Assembly: GCA_964452775.1 (NCBI GenBank)
Contig: CAYVQP010000006.1
Coordinates: 1-64,000 of the forward strand
DNA: 64,000 bases
Origin: JACKCB01 sp964452775
GTDB taxonomy: Bacteria; Chloroflexota; Anaerolineae; Promineifilales; Promineifilaceae
Direction: 5' to 3'
Shown piece by piece: positions 23,188 through 30,479 of the stretch (positions are counted from its first letter, which is position 1; each line of letters opens with the position of its first letter). The notes beneath the pieces were generated by a model. The model was not told the DNA's origin, ran no database searches, and saw nothing but the letters and a program-made list of their open reading frames with translations. Both the position numbers and the translations under genes were made by a program.

Positions 23188-24495
23188 ATGGCGCGGATTC
23201 AGCGCGTCACCGGTATGCAGGACGTGCTGCCGGACGACCAACGATATTGGCGATGGTTGCTCAACACGGCGCATGAAGTGGCGGGACTGTACGGCTTCCG
23301 GCAAATTGATGTGCCGGTGCTCGAATACACGGACCTGTTTGAACGTGGCGTGGGTACGGCGTCTGACTTCTTCGTGCAGAAAGAGATGTACACCATCGAA
23401 GAGGAAGACGGCTCCAGCATCACCATGCGGCCCGAGTTTACCGCGGGCATCGTCCGCGCTTACATCGAACACGGGATGCACAACCTGCCGCAGCCGGTGA
23501 AGCTTTACGCAACCGGCCCCATTTTCCGCCGCGAGCGACCCCAGGCCGGCCGCTTCCGGCAACACAGCCAACTCAATTGCGAGATTCTGGGCGAGATTGA
23601 CCCGGCTGCCGACGTCGAGTTGATCATGCTGGCCATCAATCTATTTCGCAGGCTGGGGTTCGCGGGGCTGACCTTGCAGATTAACAGCACCGGATGCCCG
23701 GAGTGCAAGCCGGTGTATGTGGCTCTTCTGCGGGAGTATCTCGCAGAGTATTTACACCTCCTGAGTGATGTAGATCAGGAGCGCCTACGCCGCAACCCAT
23801 TGCGCGTGCTGGATAGCAAGGAGCGCGGCATGGAGGAGTTGCTGGCCCACGCCCCGCACATCAGCGACCATCTCTGCGAGGATTGCGCGGACCACTTTGC
23901 TGAGTTGCGCCGGCTGTTGGACACGCTGGGACAGAGCTACAGCATCAATTACCGCCTGGTCAGAGGCATTGACTACTATGTCAAAACCGTCTTTGAGGTC
24001 TGGGCGACGGGCATCGGCGCGCAATCGGCGCTGGTCGGCGGCGGGCGCTATGATGGCCTGGCAGAAGCAATCGGCGGCGCACACACGCCGGCGGTTGGCT
24101 TCGGCAGCGGCATCGAGCGGCTGGTGATGGTCATGCAGAACCAGGGCCTCGCCGCGCCGCCGGCTGAGTTGCCGCAGGTCATGGTCGCTCATTTCGGAAG
24201 CGCCAGCAAGGTAGCGGCGGTGCAAACGGTTGAACGCCTACGTTCGGCCGGCATCGGCGCATACCTGTCCTTCGCCCGCAGCCGGCGCAGCTTGAAGAGC
24301 CAGTTGCGCGAGGCGAATAAATACTTGGTGCGCTTCGCCCTGATCATCGGCGAGGAGGAGCTGGCCGACGGCACGGTGATCGTCAAGCCGATGGCCGGCG
24401 GCGATCAAGAGCGCATTTTAATCACGGAACTGGTCAGTTATCTCAGCACAGCCAGTCGCTTGCATTCCCCCGGAGACGACGACGGGCGCAGCTGA
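23188..24495 (+). CDS. hisS: Histidyl-tRNA synthetase
   Basis: 435 residues from ATG 23188, with GGAGG 5 nt upstream; a GTG two codons earlier overlaps that site. This class II synthetase charges tRNA-His. Motif 2 appears as TMRPEFTAGIVRAY, followed by FRRERPQAGRFRQHSQ. The histidine-A segments are LVRGIDYYVKTVFEVW and GGGRYDGL, and motif 3 is VGFGSGIERL. The anticodon-binding domain fills the last 95 residues. nadK begins 1 nt after its stop, so the two are co-translated. Confidence 0.96.
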   Translation: MARIQRVTGMQDVLPDDQRYWRWLLNTAHEVAGLYGFRQIDVPVLEYTDLFERGVGTASDFFVQKEMYTIEEEDGSSITMRPEFTAGIVRAYIEHGMHNLPQPVKLYATGPIFRRERPQAGRFRQHSQLNCEILGEIDPAADVELIMLAINLFRRLGFAGLTLQINSTGCPECKPVYVALLREYLAEYLHLLSDVDQERLRRNPLRVLDSKERGMEELLAHAPHISDHLCEDCADHFAELRRLLDTLGQSYSINYRLVRGIDYYVKTVFEVWATGIGAQSALVGGGRYDGLAEAIGGAHTPAVGFGSGIERLVMVMQNQGLAAPPAELPQVMVAHFGSASKVAAVQTVERLRSAGIGAYLSFARSRRSLKSQLREANKYLVRFALIIGEEELADGTVIVKPMAGGDQERILITELVSYLSTASRLHSPGDDDGRS

Positions 24496-24496
24496 G

Positions 24497-25500
24497 ATGA
24501 AGACGATCGGCATCCTTTATCATCCCGGCAAGTACGATGGCCAGTTGATGGCTGCGGAAATCAAGTCCTGGCTGGCCGGGCAGGGGATCGTCGCGCTGGT
24601 TGCTCCCGATAGCGACGACCTGCCGGCGACGAACGAGGTCGGCCAAAATATGGCAGCGCTTTCCTTGCTGATCGTGCTGGGCGGCGACGGCTCGACCCTG
24701 CGGGCTGCGCACCACGCTTCTCCTTTCGGCGTGCCGATATTTACCATCAACCTGGGGCGCGTGGGATTCATGAGCGAGGCTGAGCCGGACAACTGGCGAG
24801 AGAAGCTGAGTCTGGTGATCAGTGGAAATTGGTGGCCGGAAGAGCGCTTGATGTTAAATGCGTGCCTCGAGCGCGACGGCGAGTGCGTCACGCAAATGGC
24901 GGCGCTCAATGATGTGGTGATCGGGCGCGGCGGCCAGGCGCGAGTAGTCCGGCTCCGCCTTTTTGTTGATAATGATTATGTGACCACCTACACGGCCGAC
25001 GGTCTGATCGTCGCCACACCCACCGGCTCTACCGCCTATGCGATGGCGGCGGGCGGTCCGTTGTTGTGGCCGCGTCTGCCTAACTTCCTGGTGATTCCGG
25101 TCGCGCCGCACTTGAGTCTTGATCGGGCGGTCGTGTTGCACCAGACAGCAGTGGTCTCGATTGAAGCGGAAACTGAATTGGAGGCCGTGCTGACCATTGA
25201 TGGGCAAGGGGCGTTTCCGATCCTGGCCGGCGACAGGGTGATCATCCGCCAGAACGAGAACTCTTGCACCTTTGCCCGCGTTGGGAATGCCAGTTACTTC
25301 TATCACCGGCTGATGCAGCGNNNNNNNNNNNNNNNNNNNNNNNNNNNNNNNNNNNNNNNNNNNNNNNNNNNNNNNNNNNNNNNNNNNNNNNNNNNNNNNN
25401 NNNNNNNNNNNNNNNNNNNNGCACCTTTGCCCGCGTTGGGAATGCCAGTTACTTCTATCACCGGCTGATGCAGCGTTTCGGCTATTGGCATCCGCAGTAG
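24497..25500 (+). CDS. nadK: NAD kinase (interrupted by a false assembly gap)
   Basis: Makes NADP from NAD and ATP. The GGDG motif is in LIVLGGDGSTLRAAH (about 54-68), and TPTGSTAYAMAAGGPLL (about 174-190) is the second conserved block. A run of 100 N (25321-25420) sits near the C-terminus, but the 55 bp before it are identical to the 55 bp after it. Removing one copy plus the N run restores a single frame of 282 residues ending FYHRLMQRFGYWHPQ, the normal family length. The start ATG is 1 nt after hisS. Confidence 0.93.
25266..25475. other. False scaffold gap with 55-bp duplicated flanks
   Basis: 25266-25320 and 25421-25475 are identical over 55 bp and bracket exactly 100 N. This is two overlapping contig ends that a scaffolder did not merge, not a biological repeat. 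The true sequence is 155 bp shorter here. Confidence 0.95.
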
Positions 25501-25602
25501 GCTTACCGGCCCAGCCATTTTAATTCTAAAGAATTCACGCATAATCCCGGTCGAGGTCCGGAATAGGGGACCGGCGACCGGTTGAACGAAGGAACGATGA
25601 AT

Positions 25603-26499
25603 ATGGCGAAAGACTCTCCCCGTGTTCGCGCGCTAATGAGACAGGCGAACAAGACGGAGGACGTAGGCAAAAAGCAGGCGGCAGAGCAGCTCTACCGGCA
25701 AATCCTGGACGAAGCGCCTGATACTACCGCCGCCTGGCTGGGCCTTGCCCGGGTAGCCAACGATCCCGGTGTGCAACATGAGGCGTATCAACGCGCGCTG
25801 GAACTGGAACCGGGAAACGAGGCTGCTCTTGCGGCTCTCAATCCTGTAAAGAAGGATGCCGCACCAGAGGTCCCGTCCGCTCCGATCAGCAACGCCGGCG
25901 CCCCGGCGATCGGCGCCCCGGCAGCCGTAACCCTGCCGGAGGAGTATGTTGCGCCCGCAGTTATTGCGCCCGCGGAGGCGGAGATCGTACCCGAGGAAGC
26001 GGATGAAGGCGAAATACTGTACGTCTGTTACCGGCATCCGGAGACCGAGACGAACCTGCGCTGCTACAACTGTAGCCGGCCGATCTGCATGAAGTGCGCC
26101 AATCGCACACCGGTAGGGTACATGTGCCCGATATGTATCCATGAGGCGCAGGAGGTGTTCTTTTCGGCCAACATCGTGGATTATCTGGCCGCCGCGGCGG
26201 TAGCGCTTATCCTGGGCCTGATTGGCGGCTTCATTGCCCGCTTTATTGGCTTCTTCGTCATCTTTGTGGCTGCCGGCGGCGGAGCGCTGATCGGTAGGCT
26301 CTCGTTTCGCGCCGCACGCCGCCACCGCGGTCGCTATTTGCCACATGTTGTGGCGCTGATGGTGATCGTCGGCGCCATTATTCCGTCACTAGGAAGTCTT
26401 CTCTTCGTCCTGGTGAACCCCGGATCGTTGCTCGCGTTGCTCTGGCCGGCGGTCTATCTGTTTCTGGCCCCGGCAGCGGCCTTCTGGCAAGTCAAGTAA
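25603..26499 (+). CDS. Membrane protein with TPR-like N-terminus and B-box zinc finger
   Basis: 298 residues from ATG 25603, 9 nt after AAGGA; an ATG at 25597 and a TTG at 25582 are also in frame. Residues 1-75 form TPR-like helices (AAEQLYRQILDEAPDTTAAW). A Pro/Ala-rich linker follows, then a zinc-binding segment with CYRHPETETNLRCYNCSRP and two more C-x2-C pairs (about 140-178), as in B-box-type fingers. Four or five membrane helices fill the C-terminal half. Similar proteins are common in Chloroflexota, but I know no function. Confidence 0.8.
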   Translation: MAKDSPRVRALMRQANKTEDVGKKQAAEQLYRQILDEAPDTTAAWLGLARVANDPGVQHEAYQRALELEPGNEAALAALNPVKKDAAPEVPSAPISNAGAPAIGAPAAVTLPEEYVAPAVIAPAEAEIVPEEADEGEILYVCYRHPETETNLRCYNCSRPICMKCANRTPVGYMCPICIHEAQEVFFSANIVDYLAAAAVALILGLIGGFIARFIGFFVIFVAAGGGALIGRLSFRAARRHRGRYLPHVVALMVIVGAIIPSLGSLLFVLVNPGSLLALLWPAVYLFLAPAAAFWQVK

Positions 26500-26523
26500 G
26501 CCCAGTAGTGATACCTATCTCCA

Positions 26524-28281
26524 ATGCTTAGTGAGCTGTTCATTCAAAATTTCGCAATTATCGATCAGCTGCGGCTGGCCTTCGTTCCCGGCTTCACCGT
26601 GTTGACCGGCGAGACCGGGGCGGGCAAGTCAATCATCCTGGACGCGGTGATGCTGCTGCTGGGTGGGCGCGCCGACACGACCATGATTCGCGCCGGGAGT
26701 GAGTTGGCCTACCTGGAAGGCACGTTTGACCTGTCGCCCACGCTGCTTGAAGCGTTGCGGCCGGTGCTGGAGCCGGAAGGACTGGACGAGGGTCAGACGC
26801 TGATCCTGGCCCGCGAGTTGCGCATGAACGGCCGCAACATTTGCCGGGTAAATGGGCGGACCGTTACCCTGACGCTATTCAGCCAGATCGGCGACCACCT
26901 GGTAGACATTCACGGTCAGGGCGAGCATCTCAGCCTGCTACGCCCGGCATCGCACCTGCCCCTGCTCGACTCCTTTGCCGGCCTGGACAGCGAGCGCGAG
27001 GCGCTGGCCCAACAGGTACGCCAACTGCACAAGGTCCAGCAGGAATTGCAGCGCCTACGCACGGATGCACGTGACGCCGCCCGGCGCCAGGACATGCTGG
27101 CCTTTCAGATTCAGGAGATCCAGGCGGCCGGCTTGCAGCCGGAGGAAGACGAAGAATTGCGCATCGAGCGCACACGATTGGCTAACGCCGAAAAGCTGAT
27201 GACTTACGCCAACGAGATGCTGCGCTTGCTGCAGGATAGCGGCGCCGATGCGCCGGCGGCCAGCGATATGCTCAACCAGGCTGAACGGGCAGCTTCCCAA
27301 CTCTCGCGATTGGACGAGAGCCGGGCCGGGTGGGTCGATCGTCTCCAGGGACTTGTCTCTGAGTTTGACGAGCTGACCGCGGATCTGCGCGACTATGCGG
27401 AGTCCCTGGAGTTCAATCCGGAGAGACTGGGCTTCGTCGAAGAACGGCTGGAGTTGATCTCCATGCTAAAGCGCAAGTACGGGGATAGCATCCCGGCCAT
27501 CCTCGACTTCCGCGAGCGGGCGCAGAGTGAGCTGGAGGTCATCTCGCATAGTGAAGAGCGTATAAATCAGCTTGACGCGGAATGCGAACGCTACCTTCAA
27601 CTTATCGGAGCGGCTGCCGTTGAGCTATCGGAGAAGCGGCAGTCGGCCGCCGAACGGCTGGCGACCTCAGTGGAGAATGAGCTGGCGGAGCTGTACATGG
27701 CCGGCACACGCTTTCGGGTCGCGTTCCGGCGGGAGCGGCAGCCGGACGGCGCCTACGTTGGCGAAGACCGGCTGGCGTTCGACCACACCGGCATCGATCG
27801 GGCGGAGTTTATGATCTCGACCAATCCCGGCGAGCCGTTGAAGCCGATGGCCCGGATCGCCAGCGGCGGCGAAACGGCGCGGCTGATGCTGGCTCTCAAG
27901 GCTACGCTGGCCCAGGTTGATGTGACGCCGACGCTGATCTTTGATGAGATTGATCAGGGAATCGGTGGGCGGGTGGGCGCTATTGTGGGCCGGAAATTGT
28001 GGGGCCTGACGGGCAATCAGCAACACCAGGTGGTTGTGGTCACCCACCTACCGCAGCTCGCCGGCTACGGCGACGCCCATCTGCACGTCAGCAAGCAGGT
28101 GGACCATGGCCGCACGACCACTCACGTGGCGGCGTTGGATCAGGCCGGGCGGGTCGCCGAGTTGGCGGCCATGCTGGGCACGCAGGAACATGCCCGCGAG
28201 GGGGCGGAGGCGATTTTGCGCCAGGCGCTGGCCGGCAAACAAGAGGCCATTGGGGCCGGACTGGCGCAGCGGGCAGCCTGA
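26524..28281 (+). CDS. recN: DNA repair protein RecN
   Basis: 585 residues, an SMC-like ATPase that acts at double-strand breaks. The N-terminal head has Walker A GETGAGKS (29-36). A long coiled coil spans about 150-390. The C-terminal head has the signature ASGGETARLMLALK (about 454-467), Walker B PTLIFDEIDQGIGGRVG and the HLPQLA switch region. Length and order match the family (about 550-570). It follows the zinc membrane protein by 24 nt and may share its transcript. Confidence 0.95.
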   Translation: MLSELFIQNFAIIDQLRLAFVPGFTVLTGETGAGKSIILDAVMLLLGGRADTTMIRAGSELAYLEGTFDLSPTLLEALRPVLEPEGLDEGQTLILARELRMNGRNICRVNGRTVTLTLFSQIGDHLVDIHGQGEHLSLLRPASHLPLLDSFAGLDSEREALAQQVRQLHKVQQELQRLRTDARDAARRQDMLAFQIQEIQAAGLQPEEDEELRIERTRLANAEKLMTYANEMLRLLQDSGADAPAASDMLNQAERAASQLSRLDESRAGWVDRLQGLVSEFDELTADLRDYAESLEFNPERLGFVEERLELISMLKRKYGDSIPAILDFRERAQSELEVISHSEERINQLDAECERYLQLIGAAAVELSEKRQSAAERLATSVENELAELYMAGTRFRVAFRRERQPDGAYVGEDRLAFDHTGIDRAEFMISTNPGEPLKPMARIASGGETARLMLALKATLAQVDVTPTLIFDEIDQGIGGRVGAIVGRKLWGLTGNQQHQVVVVTHLPQLAGYGDAHLHVSKQVDHGRTTTHVAALDQAGRVAELAAMLGTQEHAREGAEAILRQALAGKQEAIGAGLAQRAA

Positions 28282-28306
28282 ATTTCTCCAGGCCGCCCGG
28301 CGAAGC

Positions 28307-29785
28307 TCACTGCTCGCTGTGGGGCAGGGCCGACGCCACGAAGTCGCTCAAGTCTAGCTTTAGCTTTTCCAGAGACGGCTGGTGCATATACATCATGTGC
28401 CCGGCCTCGTAATAGCTCATGCTGATGTTGCCGCGCAGCGATGGATCCAGGCCGATGTGGTTAAAAGTGTATTCCGTCGCGAAGTAAGGGGTGGCCAGAT
28501 CATAGTAGCCGTTGGCGACAAACACCTTCAAGAATGGGTTGGCGGTCATCGCCTGGCGCAGCGTCTCCGCCACGTTTAGAAACTGATTCTCGTGCTCCTT
28601 GTAACTCCAGGGATAGACGCGGCTGGTGAGTATTTCATAGGGCAAGTCGCTCTCAAATTTCAGCTCGCGGCGCACGTAGTCGTTGAGGGCGGCGGTATAT
28701 GGCCCTTGAATGGCGGCCATGCTGGGGTCAAACTCAAAGGTCTCCCCGACTGAGTCTCGATCAATGCCGGTGAAGCGGCTGTCCAGCCGGCCCGTGGTCC
28801 GGCGGTGGTCGCGCAATAACTCCTTCATGAAGCGCATGGCCCCAATGCGCAGGTCGCTGCGGCGGAGGTAGTCTACGGAGAGGCCGGTGTAGCGAGCCAA
28901 TTCCCGAGCTAGCGCGTCCGCTGCATCCTCCGGCATCGCATCTCCCTGCATCAACGCCAGCGTATACTCGCCGCGAGCAAAGCGCTCCACCTGGGCCAAT
29001 GTCTCGCCCAGGTCGGCGAGCAGTTCGCCCGCCAATCGCCGGTGATACCAGGCGGTCGCCGTATAGGTGGGCAGGAAGAGGATAAAGGGCAAGTCGTTGC
29101 CTGGGGTAAAGCGGCCGGTCTGGAAGTTCAGGATGACCGAGACGAGCATTACCCCGTTGAGGTACACGCCCAACTTCTCCTGCAAGTGCCCGGCCAATCC
29201 GGCGGCGCGTGTCGTGCCGTAGCTTTCGCCGATGAGAAACTTCGGCGATGACCAGCGTCCATAGCGCGTTAAGTAGAGCCGGATGAACTCTGCCACGGAT
29301 TCGATATCCTTCGTGAATCCGTGAAACTGATCCGCTTTCTCGCCCGGCGCGGCTCGGCTGTAGCCGGTGCTGACGGGATCGATGAAGACCAGGTCGCTGA
29401 CGTCGAGCAGCGAGTGTTCGTTGTCCACCAGACCATACGGCGGAGGCAGCAGCCGGCCGACGTCGCCCATCTCGACCCGCCGGGGACCAAGCAGGCCCAG
29501 GTGCAACCAGACAGAGGATGAGCCGGGACCGCCGTTGAAGGAGAAGGTAATTGGCCGGGCGCCGGGTTCCGCCCCGTCTTTGGTGTAGGCGGTGAAAAAC
29601 ATCTGCGCCTTCGCCTGCGCACCCTTCTCGTCCACCTCCTCACGCACGATGAGCGTGCCGGCAGTGGCGGTGTAAGCAATCTCCTCGCCGCCGACTACGA
29701 CCGCGTGCTGCGTCTGGACGATCTCGTCTTTCGGCTCTTCGACCGGTTTTTTCGGCTCCTCTTTATCTTTGGCGTCCGCGTTCAT
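28307..29785 (-). CDS. Serine carboxypeptidase, S10 family
   Basis: 492 residues from ATG 29785, chosen because GGAG lies 6 nt upstream. The open frame runs back to 30058, but that stretch only shadows the ACBP gene. The alpha/beta-hydrolase fold shows NGGPGSSSVW (oxyanion), nucleophile Ser in IGESYGTTRAAG, Asp in NGYYDLATP and His in YEAGHMMY. S10 enzymes remove C-terminal residues from peptides, usually at acid pH. No signal peptide is visible; the N-terminus is rich in Lys, Glu and Pro (KDKEEPKKPVEEPKDE), so it may be cytoplasmic. It lies 34 nt behind the ACBP gene. Confidence 0.9.
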   Translation of the reverse strand: MNADAKDKEEPKKPVEEPKDEIVQTQHAVVVGGEEIAYTATAGTLIVREEVDEKGAQAKAQMFFTAYTKDGAEPGARPITFSFNGGPGSSSVWLHLGLLGPRRVEMGDVGRLLPPPYGLVDNEHSLLDVSDLVFIDPVSTGYSRAAPGEKADQFHGFTKDIESVAEFIRLYLTRYGRWSSPKFLIGESYGTTRAAGLAGHLQEKLGVYLNGVMLVSVILNFQTGRFTPGNDLPFILFLPTYTATAWYHRRLAGELLADLGETLAQVERFARGEYTLALMQGDAMPEDAADALARELARYTGLSVDYLRRSDLRIGAMRFMKELLRDHRRTTGRLDSRFTGIDRDSVGETFEFDPSMAAIQGPYTAALNDYVRRELKFESDLPYEILTSRVYPWSYKEHENQFLNVAETLRQAMTANPFLKVFVANGYYDLATPYFATEYTFNHIGLDPSLRGNISMSYYEAGHMMYMHQPSLEKLKLDLSDFVASALPHSEQ

Positions 29786-29819
29786 TACACGCTCCATGAA
29801 CTGGTGGAGATACTTCCAC

Positions 29820-30080
29820 TCAGCCCTTCTTAAGTTCCGCGACCAGTTCAACGTACGATTGCATGGCCCACTTTGACGACTTGCCGCGCAGTTTGGCCCA
29901 GGAATCGTACTTGGCGCGGCCGGTGGGATCGGTGAAGCCGGGGCGCTTGCCGGAGACGTCGCCCACGGTCGCCTGCTTGTAGAGCGCATACAGGCGTAAG
30001 AGGGTGTTGTTGTCGGGACGCCGGGACAGCTGTTGCGCTTCCGCGGCCGCTGTCTCAAATTGGGCCTGTAGATCGTCCAT
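29820..30080 (-). CDS. Acyl-CoA-binding protein
   Basis: 86 residues from ATG 30080 with AGGAGG upstream, exactly the size of eukaryotic ACBP. The ligand-binding segments LRLYALYKQATVGD and KYDSWAKLRGKSS are clear. It binds long-chain acyl-CoA esters and buffers or delivers them. ACBPs are ubiquitous in eukaryotes and scattered in bacteria, so horizontal origin in the lineage is possible. Expressed together with the S10 peptidase. Confidence 0.95.
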   Translation of the reverse strand: MDDLQAQFETAAAEAQQLSRRPDNNTLLRLYALYKQATVGDVSGKRPGFTDPTGRAKYDSWAKLRGKSSKWAMQSYVELVAELKKG

Positions 30081-30192
30081 TCGAGTTCCTCCTGAGATTG
30101 TTAGGGGCTGGTTCACTCACTCCACTGGTGAGGTTTACGGTGGGTGATGATACAGGGTAGCCGGCGATTAATCAATGACAAGAGGCCGTCCA

Positions 30193-30402
30193 CTCCGCCT
30201 TTCCTGCCCCCTATTAGCTGTTAGAATCACCTCCAGGTTCTGCCGGCNNNNNNNNNNNNNNNNNNNNNNNNNNNNNNNNNNNNNNNNNNNNNNNNNNNNN
30301 NNNNNNNNNNNNNNNNNNNNNNNNNNNNNNNNNNNNNNNNNNNNNNNCTCCGCCTTTCCTGCCCCCTATTAGCTGTTAGAATCACCTCCAGGTTCTGCCG
30401 GC
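30193..30402. other. False scaffold gap with 55-bp duplicated flanks
   Basis: 30193-30247 and 30348-30402 are identical over 55 bp around exactly 100 N (30248-30347). As at 25321, the contig ends overlap and should be merged. The 399-bp space 30081-30479 therefore shrinks to about 244 bp and holds no gene; it carries the ACBP upstream region and the hairpin at 30425. Confidence 0.95.
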
Positions 30403-30424
30403 GCGCCGAGCTTTGCCGGCGCGT

Positions 30425-30452
30425 GACCGGGTCTTCCCTGGGAAACCCGGTC
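30425..30452 (+). terminator. Terminator-like palindrome before the YfhO-like gene
   Basis: GACCGGGT pairs with ACCCGGTC and encloses a second pair TTCCC/GGGAA, giving a 28-bp near-perfect palindrome followed by TTTGTCTG. It lies 27 nt before the start at 30480. It may be a leader attenuator or mark the end of an upstream transcript. Confidence 0.55.
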
Positions 30453-30479
30453 TTTGTCTGTCTGAAACGTGAAAGAGCG

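Noticed and set aside
25266..25475. Biological direct repeat of 55 bp
   Set aside because: It brackets exactly 100 N and the same pattern with the same length recurs at 30193; this is contig overlap.
29786..30058. N-terminal extension of the S10 peptidase
   Set aside because: It is the other frame of the ACBP gene; the ATG at 29785 has a proper ribosome-binding site.
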